NCBI RefSeq assembly: GCF_000014045.1
Contig: NC_008209.1
Coordinates: 767,001 to 831,000 of the forward strand
Length of the DNA: 64,000 bases
Reading direction: 5' to 3'
DNA from: Roseobacter denitrificans OCh 114
GTDB taxonomy: Bacteria > Pseudomonadota > Alphaproteobacteria > Rhodobacterales > Rhodobacteraceae
The position numbers and the translations under genes were made by a program. The notes below the pieces were generated by a model, which had not been told where the DNA came from, did not search any database, and saw nothing but the letters and a program-made list of their open reading frames with translations. Shown here piece by piece: positions 18,825 through 27,876 of this stretch. Position 1 is the stretch's first letter; every line of letters starts with the position of its first letter.

Positions 18825-20908
18825 TGTCCTTTGAGACCCTGAAACTCCCTTTTTATGTCACCACCAGCGAGCATGAACCGGTGGCAGATTTTTTCAATCC
18901 GGTTCTTGAGCATGCGCAGCAATATGACATTGCTGTCGGATACTTTAGCAGCGCGTGGATGCGCGATGCAGCCCATGGAATGGCAACTTTTGCACTCAAC
19001 GGTGGCAAAGCCAGATGGGTGATTTCTCCCGAAATCTCTTTGGAAGACTTCGAGAGCCTACAGGTTGACGGTCAGTTTTCAAATGAGCGTATCCGAGAAC
19101 TCATTTCTCGGTCATATGAAGACCTCTACGAGCACCTTTCGCAGTATACGCGTGAGGCACTCGGATGGCTTCTTCATGATGGCGTATTGACCTTCAAAGT
19201 AGGCATTCCGAAGAACAGGCTGTCCGGAATCCTGCATGCGAAACAGGGCATCTTCACGGATGAGTTTGGAAACCGAGTCGGCTTCCAAGGATCTTATAAT
19301 TTGACCGGTGGAGCCGGCACCAATTGGGAAGCTTTCAGCGTCTTTTGTGATTGGAAATCAAGCGAAAGCCAGGAACGGAACAACCACATCGCTGCGTCCT
19401 TCGACAGAATGTGGAGAGGACTGGATCCAAACCTAGCACTGTTTGACCCTTCTTCAGCAGATCTTGAGCGGTTTGTCAGCGCGGCCAGGGATAGCTCCCG
19501 ACACTACGATTTGTTCCCGCCTGAAAAACCAAGCTCTCCCCGTGTGCCCGAACACTTTCTGACTAACGGGCGTCTGCGGGGCTACCAAGAAGAGGGAATC
19601 CGTAAATGGTTCAAGAACAATGGCCGCGGAGTTCTCCACATGGCAACGGGAACCGGCAAGACCGTGACTGCGTTAACTGCTGTGACGCGGCTGAATGATT
19701 TTGTCGCTCAAAAGAACGGCCAGCTTTGCATCGTCGTTACGGTTCCATATCAACATCTCGCAGAACAGTGGGCCGGGGAAGCCGAAGAGTTCGGCTTCGA
19801 ACCCATTTTGTGCTACGGCGGCGTCAACCGCTGGATGGAGGAGTGCCAGAGGCGCCTGAATGAACTGCGATCAAAGGCAACGCAGCACGTGATGCTCATC
19901 GCGGTCAATGCGTCTATGGCAGATAAACCGTTCCAGTCGGTCCTGGGTTCCTTTGATGGAAACATCCTATTCGTTGGCGATGAGGCGCATAATTTGGGTG
20001 CGCCGTCCAACCTACAGGCCCTTCCGGAGCGTGCAGCCTTTAGACTTGGACTGACGGCGACGCCTGATCGCTACGGGGATGAGGAAGGCACCGACGCTCT
20101 CAAAAGGTATTTCGGAGAGATCGTTTTGGACTACGGCTTGGACAAGGCGATCAGCGGCGGTCACCTTTGCCGATATCTTTACTATCCGATCCTCGTGCAC
20201 TTGGATGAAGACGAACAAGACGAGTATGCGGAGCTCTCCGTACGAATCGGCAGACTTTTTGGCCAAGCAGCCAAGCTGGAAAGCGACAAAGGCGAACAGC
20301 TAAACCGTTTGTTGATCAAACGGGCACGCCTGATCGGAAAAGCGCGAAACAAGCTGCCGGAGCTGATCAAGCTTCTCAAGCAGCAGGGAGAGGTCTCTCA
20401 TACTCTGATATATTGCGGCGACAGCAAAGAAGATGGGCATCGATACATCGACACTGCACTTGCCAGGGTAGGCGGTGAACTCGGACTAAGAGCGAGCCCG
20501 TTCACTTCGGAAGAGAACAACGACGAAAGGTCCAGATTATTGAAGCAGTTCGCGGCGGGTGACATACAGGCACTGCTGGCTATCCGATGCCTGGACGAAG
20601 GTGTTGACGTACCAATGACACGGACTGCGTACATCTTGGCTTCGTCTGCAAACCCAAAAGAATTTGTCCAACGACGGGGCAGAGTACTTCGGCGGTCCAA
20701 AGGGAAAAACCGTGCTTACATCTATGATTTCATCGTTGTGCCAGATCTTGAACAATTATCAGACCAGGCTCCATCTAACGTAGAGCGGTCCCTGATGAAA
20801 CGCGAACTGTCTAGGTTCAATGAATTTGCGACGCTTGCAGAAAACCACGGTGAAGCGCTCTCGACGATCACAGAAATCAAGAAGTGCCTTAACCTCCTTG
20901 ACCACTAG
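18824..20908 (+). CDS. PLD-nuclease/SF2 helicase, Dnd-system restriction-type enzyme
   Basis: 694 residues. The N-terminal third is phospholipase D-like, with an HAK motif (GILHAKQGIF, about 135) and GFQGSYNLTGG. The helicase part has Walker A ATGTGKT (about 272), DEAH (about 385), GLTATP (about 409) and motif VI FVQRRGRVLRR (about 615). This combination matches the helicase-like restriction enzyme found beside dnd genes. ATG at 18824 overlaps the previous stop; a TTG one codon earlier is unlikely. It could translocate on and nick or block replication of unmodified DNA; the activity is inferred. Confidence 0.85.
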   Translation: MSFETLKLPFYVTTSEHEPVADFFNPVLEHAQQYDIAVGYFSSAWMRDAAHGMATFALNGGKARWVISPEISLEDFESLQVDGQFSNERIRELISRSYEDLYEHLSQYTREALGWLLHDGVLTFKVGIPKNRLSGILHAKQGIFTDEFGNRVGFQGSYNLTGGAGTNWEAFSVFCDWKSSESQERNNHIAASFDRMWRGLDPNLALFDPSSADLERFVSAARDSSRHYDLFPPEKPSSPRVPEHFLTNGRLRGYQEEGIRKWFKNNGRGVLHMATGTGKTVTALTAVTRLNDFVAQKNGQLCIVVTVPYQHLAEQWAGEAEEFGFEPILCYGGVNRWMEECQRRLNELRSKATQHVMLIAVNASMADKPFQSVLGSFDGNILFVGDEAHNLGAPSNLQALPERAAFRLGLTATPDRYGDEEGTDALKRYFGEIVLDYGLDKAISGGHLCRYLYYPILVHLDEDEQDEYAELSVRIGRLFGQAAKLESDKGEQLNRLLIKRARLIGKARNKLPELIKLLKQQGEVSHTLIYCGDSKEDGHRYIDTALARVGGELGLRASPFTSEENNDERSRLLKQFAAGDIQALLAIRCLDEGVDVPMTRTAYILASSANPKEFVQRRGRVLRRSKGKNRAYIYDFIVVPDLEQLSDQAPSNVERSLMKRELSRFNEFATLAENHGEALSTITEIKKCLNLLDH

Positions 20909-20913
20909 CGCAT

Positions 20914-21138
20914 ATGATTCAGAAGTTACTAGAAAAGGCGTTACGAATGAGTGAGAACAACAAGTCTCCAAAACAAGTTCTTGAAGCTGCGTCTCCGAAG
21001 GCCCGTAAAGTCGTCAATGAGATTCTATCCATTGAGCATGAGTATCAGAGTTATCGAAACCTTGGGGCCGTCAGCAGTGTTGAGAAAGAGATTGCTGCGC
21101 GGATCAAGCAACTCATCGAGCGTGAGGTAAAACGGTGA
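20914..21138 (+). CDS. Small helical protein between helicase and SMC-like ATPase
   Basis: 74 residues, charged and helical, without a recognised domain. It starts 5 bases after the helicase stop and overlaps the next start by 4 bases, so it is very likely translated. The ATG at 20914 has no clear ribosome site; the in-frame ATG at 20947 (MSENNKSP) follows AAAAGGCG at good distance and may be the true start, giving 63 residues. Position suggests an accessory subunit of one of its neighbours. Confidence 0.6.
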   Translation: MIQKLLEKALRMSENNKSPKQVLEAASPKARKVVNEILSIEHEYQSYRNLGAVSSVEKEIAARIKQLIEREVKR

Positions 21139-23186
21139 GAATACTTCGCCTCAAGATAAAGAACTTCCGCCAGTTTTATGGTGATTGTGAGTTAGAGTTC
21201 CTCTCAGACGATACATCGAGAATTACCGTCATTCATGGTGAAAACGGATCTGGTAAAACTTCTCTTTTAAACGCATTCAAATGGGTTCTATACGGTAAGA
21301 CAGATTTCGATACTGGCGAGCAGACAATCCTCAACGAACTTGCTTTGTCTGAAATCTCTCCTGGAGCGGTGACTGAGCTAAGCCTAGAACTTGAGTTTGA
21401 GCACGAAGGCTCCACCTACACTGTGCACCGAAAGCAGGAGTTCAAGCGTACAGGAGAAGCGCTGGAAGCCGAACCAATTGGGAAATCTGTTCCAACCCTG
21501 TCCTGGATCGATGAACGGGGGAAGTATGAGACAGCAAAGAACCCTGCCAACCGGATCAACCAATTGATACCTGAGCAGATGCACTCGTATTTCTTCTTCA
21601 ACGGCGAGCGCATCGAAAAACTGGCTAACGTGTCTGCTTCTGGCGAAATCCGAGATGCTATCAAGACCTTGATGGGCTTGGAGATCATAGACCGGGCAAG
21701 CGATCATCTTGGTCGTTTGGTGATCAAGGATCTTCGGAAGGAAGCAAGTGAGACGGCTTCAGCTGACTATCGCGATCTACTTGAAAAAGAGTCGAGGATT
21801 AGCTCAGAGATAGATCAACGGAAACTAGAGCGGGATACGGCGGCAAAATCCAGCAAGGGCTTCCAAACAGAACTAGACGCCATCAATGCCTCTTATGAGC
21901 GAATAGCCGATGTAAAGGCAAAGGCCGAGCAAAGGCGAAGTCTGGAAGCCGAGAGAGGTAGAATCGAAGGCGTCCTTGAAAAGCTGAGCCAAGAGAGGAT
22001 GGATCTGGTATCGCAATCGGGCGCACTGGCCTTTCTGAGCGATACTGTAGCATCTGTCTCAACTGTTCTAGAAGACTGTCGCAAGAGGGGTGAGTTGCCT
22101 TATAAGATTAGGCGGACGTTCATTGACGACCTATTACACGACGCGAAGTGCATTTGTGGAACTGAACTTCAAGAGGGCACGAAAGCACGAGCCGCGATTG
22201 AAGGATACCGTGACCAAGCGACTGGAGAGGATCTTGAGGCCGCGTTCACAGACGTCGTGAGCAACCTAAGAGCAATGCCTCGTGAGAGGACCAGACTGTA
22301 TGCACAGCTGTCAACTTGGTCGGCAGAAGAGAGCGACTACAACAAGCGACTAAAAGCGATCACTGAAGAGCTCGACGAGATCAGCAGCAGTTTAGGGTCT
22401 TCTGACATTGAAGACGTTAAACGTCTGGAAGAGCGCCGGAATGAGCTGACAAAACTCCAAGCGGAAGAACGCCTTAAAATCGCCAAAGCAAAAGATGCGA
22501 TTGAACTTCTGAATGACGACCTAGCCAAGGTTAAAAAAGAGATTGAGAAGGTCCAATCGAAGTCCCAAAAAGAAGACTTGGCAAGGCAGAAACTTGAGTT
22601 CGCCGAAGCTTGTAAGAGTCTGGTGGACAACCTGCATGAGGCCTTGGCCGAGGAGACACGCCATCATTTGTCTACAAAGGTAAATGACACTTTCCAGAGC
22701 ATCCTCCGTAAAGATTTCTACGCAGAGATTGATCGCGACTACACCTTGAGAATCTTCAAAGACGTCCCGGGGGTCGGAAAGCAACCCGTTTCTGAGAAGT
22801 CGACGGGGGAGAACCAGGTTATCAGCCTGAGCTTCATTGCGAGTTTGGTTAATCTCGCAAAGGAACGCAACAAGGCAAAAACAACCTTTTTCAAGGGCGG
22901 TGTTTATCCCTTGATTATGGACTCGCCGTTCGGCGCTTTGGACCGCGAATATCGGGAAAAGATTGCGCAGCACATTCCTGATCTCGCAGACCAAGTGATT
23001 GTCTTTGCTTCAAACTCTCAGTGGAGCAAGGAAGTCGATGAAAAGTGTCGACCGTTCATCGGCAAGGAGTATAGCTTGGTCTACCACGCGCCGAAGTCCA
23101 AAGGGCGCGAAGAAGACACCGACTACGTGAAACGCACTGATGGTCCTGAGTTCACAAAAATCGAGGAGGGCTATCTTGGCCACTAG
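21135..23186 (+). CDS. DndD-like SMC/Rad50 ATPase of the effector module
   Basis: 683 residues from a GTG overlapping the previous gene. Walker A GENGSGKTSL (about 35-44), a long coiled coil interrupted near residue 337 by CICGTEL, the signature STGENQVISL (about 556) and Walker B YPLIMDSPFGALD (about 593) define an SMC/RecF/Rad50-type ATPase. It is distinct from the DndD of the modification operon and probably serves the effector side. The two-cysteine CIC element at mid-coil recalls a zinc hook but is not a full CxxC. Confidence 0.85.
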   Translation: MRILRLKIKNFRQFYGDCELEFLSDDTSRITVIHGENGSGKTSLLNAFKWVLYGKTDFDTGEQTILNELALSEISPGAVTELSLELEFEHEGSTYTVHRKQEFKRTGEALEAEPIGKSVPTLSWIDERGKYETAKNPANRINQLIPEQMHSYFFFNGERIEKLANVSASGEIRDAIKTLMGLEIIDRASDHLGRLVIKDLRKEASETASADYRDLLEKESRISSEIDQRKLERDTAAKSSKGFQTELDAINASYERIADVKAKAEQRRSLEAERGRIEGVLEKLSQERMDLVSQSGALAFLSDTVASVSTVLEDCRKRGELPYKIRRTFIDDLLHDAKCICGTELQEGTKARAAIEGYRDQATGEDLEAAFTDVVSNLRAMPRERTRLYAQLSTWSAEESDYNKRLKAITEELDEISSSLGSSDIEDVKRLEERRNELTKLQAEERLKIAKAKDAIELLNDDLAKVKKEIEKVQSKSQKEDLARQKLEFAEACKSLVDNLHEALAEETRHHLSTKVNDTFQSILRKDFYAEIDRDYTLRIFKDVPGVGKQPVSEKSTGENQVISLSFIASLVNLAKERNKAKTTFFKGGVYPLIMDSPFGALDREYREKIAQHIPDLADQVIVFASNSQWSKEVDEKCRPFIGKEYSLVYHAPKSKGREEDTDYVKRTDGPEFTKIEEGYLGH

Positions 23187-23607
23187 AGTAAGACGCCCCG
23201 CCGAGTTCGAAGAAATGCTCAGCGAGCTTCGGGACGAAGGCATTTTTCCGACCTTCAAGGACACTCTTGTTTTTGCGGCTGCATTAGGATTCCGGCGCGG
23301 AAACCGAAAGCCGTTTCAAAAGAGTTCAGAACCCATCGATCTTGAGGTGTTCAGGGGTGATTTTGACAGAACCATAATGAGCATGATTGCAATCGAGGAA
23401 AACAGCGATCCAAAGATGCTGGCTCCTTCGAACGAAGCCGAACGTGTCTTGTGCTTTGAAGAGTATGCCAATGGTGGCCTTGAGATCATGAAGCGAGAAA
23501 TTTCCGACGGCAAACAAGACTGGCGGGAAGGTCTTCTTTCCCTAATCCACAGGGAAGAAGGAGATCAGACAATACTTGATGACATCACAGAGCTTGCGAA
23601 TTTTTGA
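23176..23607 (+). CDS. Dnd system-associated protein 4 homologue
   Basis: 143 residues from a TTG at 23176, with GAGGAGGG 6 bases upstream inside the end of the previous gene; a longer ATG reading from 23140 lacks a ribosome site. The pattern RRPAEFEEML, IFPTFKDTLVFAAALGFRRG, PFQKSSEPIDLEVF and FEEYANGGLEIM is that of the small protein family repeatedly found with dnd genes. Function unknown; coupling to the ATPase gene suggests a partner role. Confidence 0.8.
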   Translation: MATRVRRPAEFEEMLSELRDEGIFPTFKDTLVFAAALGFRRGNRKPFQKSSEPIDLEVFRGDFDRTIMSMIAIEENSDPKMLAPSNEAERVLCFEEYANGGLEIMKREISDGKQDWREGLLSLIHREEGDQTILDDITELANF

Positions 23608-23729
23608 AAGAAAAAACGGAATGCATGGATCGGGAAGGTGTCGAAGTCGTGAATAAGGAGCACTTCGAGATTTTGTCGCATCTAATGCTAGCTTGATCCC
23701 AAGCCGCAATATTTAACGAGGGGAAGCCA

Positions 23730-24272
23730 TTGAGTAGCGAAAAAATGACAAACAAACCCCTAGGTGATTGGCAGTACCTAGGTCGTGAGATTTGGCGTCG
23801 TACCTGGCAACCGTTCAAGAACGTGCCGTTTGTTTTCTACGTCGTACTAGCGATCATATGCCTAGGGGGCCTTGGCATCTGGGTCGAAGTTATCAAGAGT
23901 CAGCTTGGACAATCAGCGGACAGGTCAGGACTTCTCACCGCGTTGTCCACGTTTTTTCCAGCTTTAATTGGTTCAGCATCGCTGCAGCTCATTTTGACTT
24001 CGACTGGAAACTCAGACAAAGTTCTCGTTTCCTTCTCTTTGCTTGCATGTTTTCTTTCGTTTTTCGGCGTCGTTTTAATCACGGTGTTTTTCCCGGTTCA
24101 TCCTGGCTGGTCATTAGGGGCTGCGATCTGGTTCGGGATTTTTGCGGTTTGGTTTTGGTGGTTCACAAACGGCGACGAGCTTACCTATCAAAACGCCCCG
24201 ATTGACGCTGCCGCGGGCGGCAGCACAACACGATCTGTCAAAGGCAACCTGAACGATTTTAAGGTAGACTGA
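23730..24272 (+). CDS. Four-helix membrane protein coupled to a DGQHR gene
   Basis: 180 residues. The TTG at 23730 follows AGGGG at good spacing; an ATG at 23745 is the alternative. Hydrophobic segments near 31-52, 70-88, 98-122 and 128-148 suggest four membrane passes, with a polar C-terminal tail. No enzyme motif is seen and I do not recognise the family. Its stop overlaps the ATG of the following DGQHR gene (TGATG), so the pair is translated together. A membrane partner for a DndB-like protein would be unusual. Confidence 0.65.
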   Translation: MSSEKMTNKPLGDWQYLGREIWRRTWQPFKNVPFVFYVVLAIICLGGLGIWVEVIKSQLGQSADRSGLLTALSTFFPALIGSASLQLILTSTGNSDKVLVSFSLLACFLSFFGVVLITVFFPVHPGWSLGAAIWFGIFAVWFWWFTNGDELTYQNAPIDAAAGGSTTRSVKGNLNDFKVD

Positions 24273-25504
24273 TGAATATTGAGTTCCCTTTCACGGTACC
24301 CACTCTTCGGGTCGATCAGCGACTAGGAAGTTTTTATGTTGCCGTACTTCCAGCTGAATTGCTGTTACGTGTTTGCGCCAGCGACAGGATGAGTGCGTCA
24401 CTTAATCCAGATGGTGTAGGTTACACACTCGAAGGTACTCAGCGGGTGATACAAGACAAACGATTATCAGAAATTGCTGCTTACATTAATCGTGTTGATT
24501 CGGCATTTCCAAACTCAATCATCGTAGCAGCGAACTATGACCGAGAGACTGGTTTCGACCAAACTGAGAATGAAGACATTGCGAAGGAAGAAGGCGAGAC
24601 TAACGATGGAATTTCAAGCGCCTGGACCGTGCAGACAACAGACAACGGATGCCACAAGCTAACGATTCCATCTGAAGCCAAACTTGCAGCGGTAATTGAT
24701 GGACAGCACCGACTGTTCTCGTTCGCGAAGGCTAGTCAAGAAGCCTTGCAGAGCATGAACTTGATTTGCTCGATATTTATCGATCTCCCCAAAGCTTTAC
24801 AGGCGCAAATCTTTGCCACCATTAACTCAACTCAAAAACGAGTGGACCGCAGTCTTACCTACGAACTTTTTGGTTACAACGTTTCTGACGAACCAGAAGA
24901 GTATTGGACACCGGACAAGCTCGCCGTTTTCTTTGCTCGAAAGCTGGCTACAGACTCAGGTTCACCGCTTCGAGGCCGTATAACAGTTGCGCCGAAAAGG
25001 GACACAAGGCTTGAGCAGATTGCAGCTGACGCAGCGTGGAAGATATCTACCGCCGTCGCTGTGGACGGAATCCTGAGGTTGTACTCAAGTAATCCGAAGC
25101 GAGATGCCAATCTGATGCGTGAAGGAGATGCTCATACCAGAGAAGTACTTTTGAAAGGCCCAAAGGACAAATCGCCACTTCGAAGCGCTTACATTGAGGG
25201 CAACGACGCAGTAATATTTAAGATGGTGCTGAACTATCTCAAAGCCGCTGAGGAGGTCTTTTGGAAAAACGCACAAGAAGGCTCCTATATCTTTCGCACG
25301 GTGGGTGTGCAGGCTATTTTTGATATACTTAGAAAACTTGCATCTGAGGCATTTGATAAGAGAGACATCAGTTCTGGATACTTCCAAGCTGTTTTGGACC
25401 CGGCCAAAGACATTGATTTTTCTTCTACCGAATTCCAGAATGCTTCAGGGTCGGGCCGGACTTTCATTCGCAAAACAATTGAGGAAGCTGTGGGAGTCTC
25501 CTAA
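24272..25504 (+). CDS. Second DGQHR-domain protein (DndB-related)
   Basis: 410 residues. AAVIDGQHRLFSFAKA is the DGQHR motif, and ATINSTQKRVDRSLTYELFG matches the conserved Asn-Lys segment after it. Only the domain, not the DndB N-terminus, resembles the dndB product at the start of the island. It may sense or regulate phosphorothioation, or be part of a separate two-gene unit with the upstream membrane protein. No ordinary gene follows for 160 bases; this is the end of the rightward island. Confidence 0.8.
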   Translation: MNIEFPFTVPTLRVDQRLGSFYVAVLPAELLLRVCASDRMSASLNPDGVGYTLEGTQRVIQDKRLSEIAAYINRVDSAFPNSIIVAANYDRETGFDQTENEDIAKEEGETNDGISSAWTVQTTDNGCHKLTIPSEAKLAAVIDGQHRLFSFAKASQEALQSMNLICSIFIDLPKALQAQIFATINSTQKRVDRSLTYELFGYNVSDEPEEYWTPDKLAVFFARKLATDSGSPLRGRITVAPKRDTRLEQIAADAAWKISTAVAVDGILRLYSSNPKRDANLMREGDAHTREVLLKGPKDKSPLRSAYIEGNDAVIFKMVLNYLKAAEEVFWKNAQEGSYIFRTVGVQAIFDILRKLASEAFDKRDISSGYFQAVLDPAKDIDFSSTEFQNASGSGRTFIRKTIEEAVGVS

Positions 25505-25667
25505 AGATCGAAATTCACGGAGTTTCAATAGCCATTTAATCATATAAGCGGAACCGGCCTGCTCTATTAACAGTTGTTCTTTTGAAGCCTCTTGCATAGC
25601 TTTGTCCCTTCAAGGTCTTTCTCACTAAACATAGACAGAGACGTAGTGGGTTGTAGGAGCTATTAAT

Positions 25668-25778
25668 TCATTGGGAGTGGCGTGTGATTAGGATAATTTT
25701 CTGCTCGGCCTCTTCCAGAAGCGTTTCCGGGTTGGGACACAGCTCAGTGACGTTGGTCTTTTGCATTTCTTCGATCAT
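25668..25778 (-). CDS. Possible small protein after the phosphoesterase gene
   Basis: A 36-residue reading frame (MIEEMQKTNVTELCPNPETL and on) starts 1 base after the phosphoesterase stop, with GGAG 8 bases before its ATG. It is acidic with a hydrophobic C-terminus. No family recognised; size makes chance possible. Confidence 0.35.
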   Translation of the reverse strand: MIEEMQKTNVTELCPNPETLLEEAEQKIILITRHSQ

Positions 25779-25779
25779 C

Positions 25780-26340
25780 TCAAAGCTCCACGCCGCGTTC
25801 GACGTCCTGCCAGTGCCTGTTCTGTGGCAGGCTTTTCGCACGCTGCGCGATGTCTCGGATCGTAACGGGCACATAGCCCCAGACGTCGGTTCCAACGTTC
25901 ACCGCATTTTTGCTTCCCATCCACTGGTTATGAACGTGGCCGAAAAGGTGGAGCGCGCCGCGTCTGGCGCGGTGCCAGGTGATCATCGGATAGTGGTTGA
26001 GGACGGAAGGCGCGCCGTTACCATCGGCGACCTCGGCCGTGTGAGAGACTGACGTCCAGGGCAGGCTTTGGGTCGCCTGGCCATCGTGGTTTCCGACGAC
26101 CAGGTGCCGTTCCCTTCCGGGCAGCCGGTTGAAGAGGTTGTTGAGCCATTTCGCGTCCTTTGCCCTCGGTCCAAAGGCGAAGTCGCCGACGACCCATAGC
26201 GTATCCTCCGGCCCCACCCTTGCCGAGAGATTAGCAAGCAGCATCGTGTCCATGTGCGAGGCGGACTCGAATGGACGGTTGCAATGCTTTATGATGTTAT
26301 CATGTCCGAAGTGTAAGTCCGCCGTGTACCAATTGGTCAT
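25780..26340 (-). CDS. Calcineurin-like metallophosphoesterase
   Basis: 186 residues. TADLHFGHDNII supplies the first metal ligands, VVGDFAFG the second and VVGNHDGQ the GNHD motif, with later His in HYPMITWH and GHVHNQW. Small stand-alone enzymes of this type act on varied phosphodiesters and are often found in phages and mobile elements. It is the third gene of a leftward parA-like, membrane protein, phosphoesterase operon near the right transposon end. Substrate unknown. Confidence 0.85.
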   Translation of the reverse strand: MTNWYTADLHFGHDNIIKHCNRPFESASHMDTMLLANLSARVGPEDTLWVVGDFAFGPRAKDAKWLNNLFNRLPGRERHLVVGNHDGQATQSLPWTSVSHTAEVADGNGAPSVLNHYPMITWHRARRGALHLFGHVHNQWMGSKNAVNVGTDVWGYVPVTIRDIAQRAKSLPQNRHWQDVERGVEL

Positions 26341-26398
26341 GTCAGTCTCAGATCGTCGTGCGTTCGCCGGGCCAGGTGGGTCGGCTTTAGATTTCTGT

Positions 26399-26971
26399 TC
26401 AGGTGCGGGTGGCAGAAGCTATCTCGCTCGCGAGCAAGCGGTCGATCTCGTCCCGCAATGCTTTTGTTCGCTTGCCGTAGCTCTTAGACCAGATCCTTAA
26501 ACCTACGTAGACGCACCCAATGAGAACGATCGCGTAGACTTGGAATCCAGTGGCAGTGAGGGCTTGATCCCCGAGGCCGATGGTGTCGAGGAGCGCTGCC
26601 CAGACCAACGCGCCGGGCAGGGCGAGCAGAACGCTGAGGCCAAGTGTGCTGATGATAGTCGAGCCGACAGATGTGCTGATCGTCAGCGCGTCGCCATCGT
26701 GGACCACGCCGGTCGTGAAGTTGGCGAAGGCGAGGGGTTTCCCGGAACCTGGTCGTGATATGACTGCTACCTCATGTCCCGGCCGGGCGGTTTCGAACAT
26801 GTCGCCTTGAAACCGGTGCTCTTTGCCCTCCTCATCGCGGAGCCACAGTTCTGGCGTCACATTGATCCGCCCGTAGCCGCTTTGGCGGTCGATGCGGAAA
26901 GATTGCATCTGTTGCCTTGCGGTTGTGACCACACCGCGAAGAACTAGAAGCCGACCACAGCTGCCGTTCAT
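26399..26971 (-). CDS. Membrane protein of unknown function, cargo operon
   Basis: 190 residues starting at the ATG that overlaps the parA-like stop by 4 bases (ATGA); a longer reading is less likely. The first 100 residues are soluble and beta-rich (LLVLRGVVTTARQQ, YGRINVTPELWLRDEEG). Two membrane helices follow at about 105-130 and 137-160, then a basic helical tail ending ASEIASATRT. I do not recognise the family. Confidence 0.65.
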   Translation of the reverse strand: MNGSCGRLLVLRGVVTTARQQMQSFRIDRQSGYGRINVTPELWLRDEEGKEHRFQGDMFETARPGHEVAVISRPGSGKPLAFANFTTGVVHDGDALTISTSVGSTIISTLGLSVLLALPGALVWAALLDTIGLGDQALTATGFQVYAIVLIGCVYVGLRIWSKSYGKRTKALRDEIDRLLASEIASATRT

Positions 26972-27708
26972 GTCGCCATTAGCCCGAGATTGGGCCGGGT
27001 GGAACATTCATTCCTTCGCTCTACAAGCTCGACAGCTTCGCGTGCTAAGCTCAAGCAACCGGTATGCCATTCTTCATTTGATATTGGTGCAGCTGCGGGA
27101 GTGCTTGACGATATCACTGATGCACAAAGATCGGGTTGGTACGGTAGTTCTGTTTTCAGCACAGGCAGGGGCGCAAACGCCTGGCGAACCGAACTCGGGT
27201 TACTTGAGCCCGCGACGAGGCATCGCAACGTATGGTAGCCATCCAAAAATTCTTCTGGCAGGTCTCTACTTACCGCGCATGCGTCTGCTGCGTCACGAGC
27301 TGGTACAAGCAACAGTGATGATTGGCCCATTGCTTGGAATACCGAAGGTGTCTGGTGGGCGGGTGTGTCGACAACTGCAAAGTGCCATGCCTCTCGCCGT
27401 AACTGTCCTAGTACGGATTCAAGATATGCGGCTGTTGAAGTACGGATGTACTGAACCTGAGAGCCAGACTGGCACCCGCTCGCCAGCCTGGTCGCCCATC
27501 TTTGAAGAAGGGTCTCGTCTGGCGAAGACCCGCGGCCCCGGTTCTTCGACAACACTTCTTCTTGCAAAGGCACAGCGTGACCGGCGTCAATCAGCGCAAC
27601 ACTATGCCCAATTGCAGCCAGCCCATGAGCGAGCGCGGCAGCACCGGTTGTACGACCGACACCGCCTTTGAACCCTGTCAGCGTAACCGTATGCAGTCTT
27701 GCCCCCAT
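26968..27708 (-). CDS. ParA/MinD-like ATPase
   Basis: 246 residues with the deviant Walker A FKGGVGRTTGAAALAHGL (two lysine/arginine positions of ParA type) and VVDTPAHQTP as Walker A' region. ParA proteins move or place DNA or protein cargo using nucleoid-bound ATP dimers. No parB partner or parS-like repeats are evident, so a partition role is unproven. It is the first gene of the leftward cargo operon and lies opposite an XRE gene across a perfect palindrome. Confidence 0.8.
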   Translation of the reverse strand: MGARLHTVTLTGFKGGVGRTTGAAALAHGLAAIGHSVALIDAGHAVPLQEEVLSKNRGRGSSPDETLLQRWATRLASGCQSGSQVQYIRTSTAAYLESVLGQLRREAWHFAVVDTPAHQTPSVFQAMGQSSLLLVPARDAADACAVSRDLPEEFLDGYHTLRCLVAGSSNPSSVRQAFAPLPVLKTELPYQPDLCASVISSSTPAAAPISNEEWHTGCLSLAREAVELVERRNECSTRPNLGLMAT

Positions 27709-27811
27709 ATGGCCTCACCCTGCTGGCGACGGCCTCTGTTGCCGTGCCTGAATGATGACGCTCCCGACAAGTTCGCTGCGCATCATCTGCCTGAAATCCC
27801 TCGTTTCCGCT

Positions 27812-27841
27812 ATGACTATAGTAAATTGTTACTATAGTCAT
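27812..27841. promoter_or_regulatory. Perfect 13+4+13 bp palindrome between parA-like and XRE genes
   Basis: ATGACTATAGTAA and TTACTATAGTCAT flank a 4-base spacer (ATTG). The palindrome lies in the divergent promoter gap. It is very probably the operator of the XRE regulator, controlling both directions. Confidence 0.8.
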
Positions 27842-27876
27842 TAGAGATATTTTCTCCGTTCCCCGACAGAGTTGGG

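Noticed and set aside
25505..25667. Possible right transposon end directly after the island
   Set aside because: No TGT-type tip, TTCCACAA core or CAATC repeat there; these are all found at 28525-28600.
27602..27841. A 79-residue reading frame over the start of the parA-like gene
   Set aside because: It is a frame-shifted reading of the same DNA that gives the clear Walker motif in the other frame, and its ATG lies within the palindrome.
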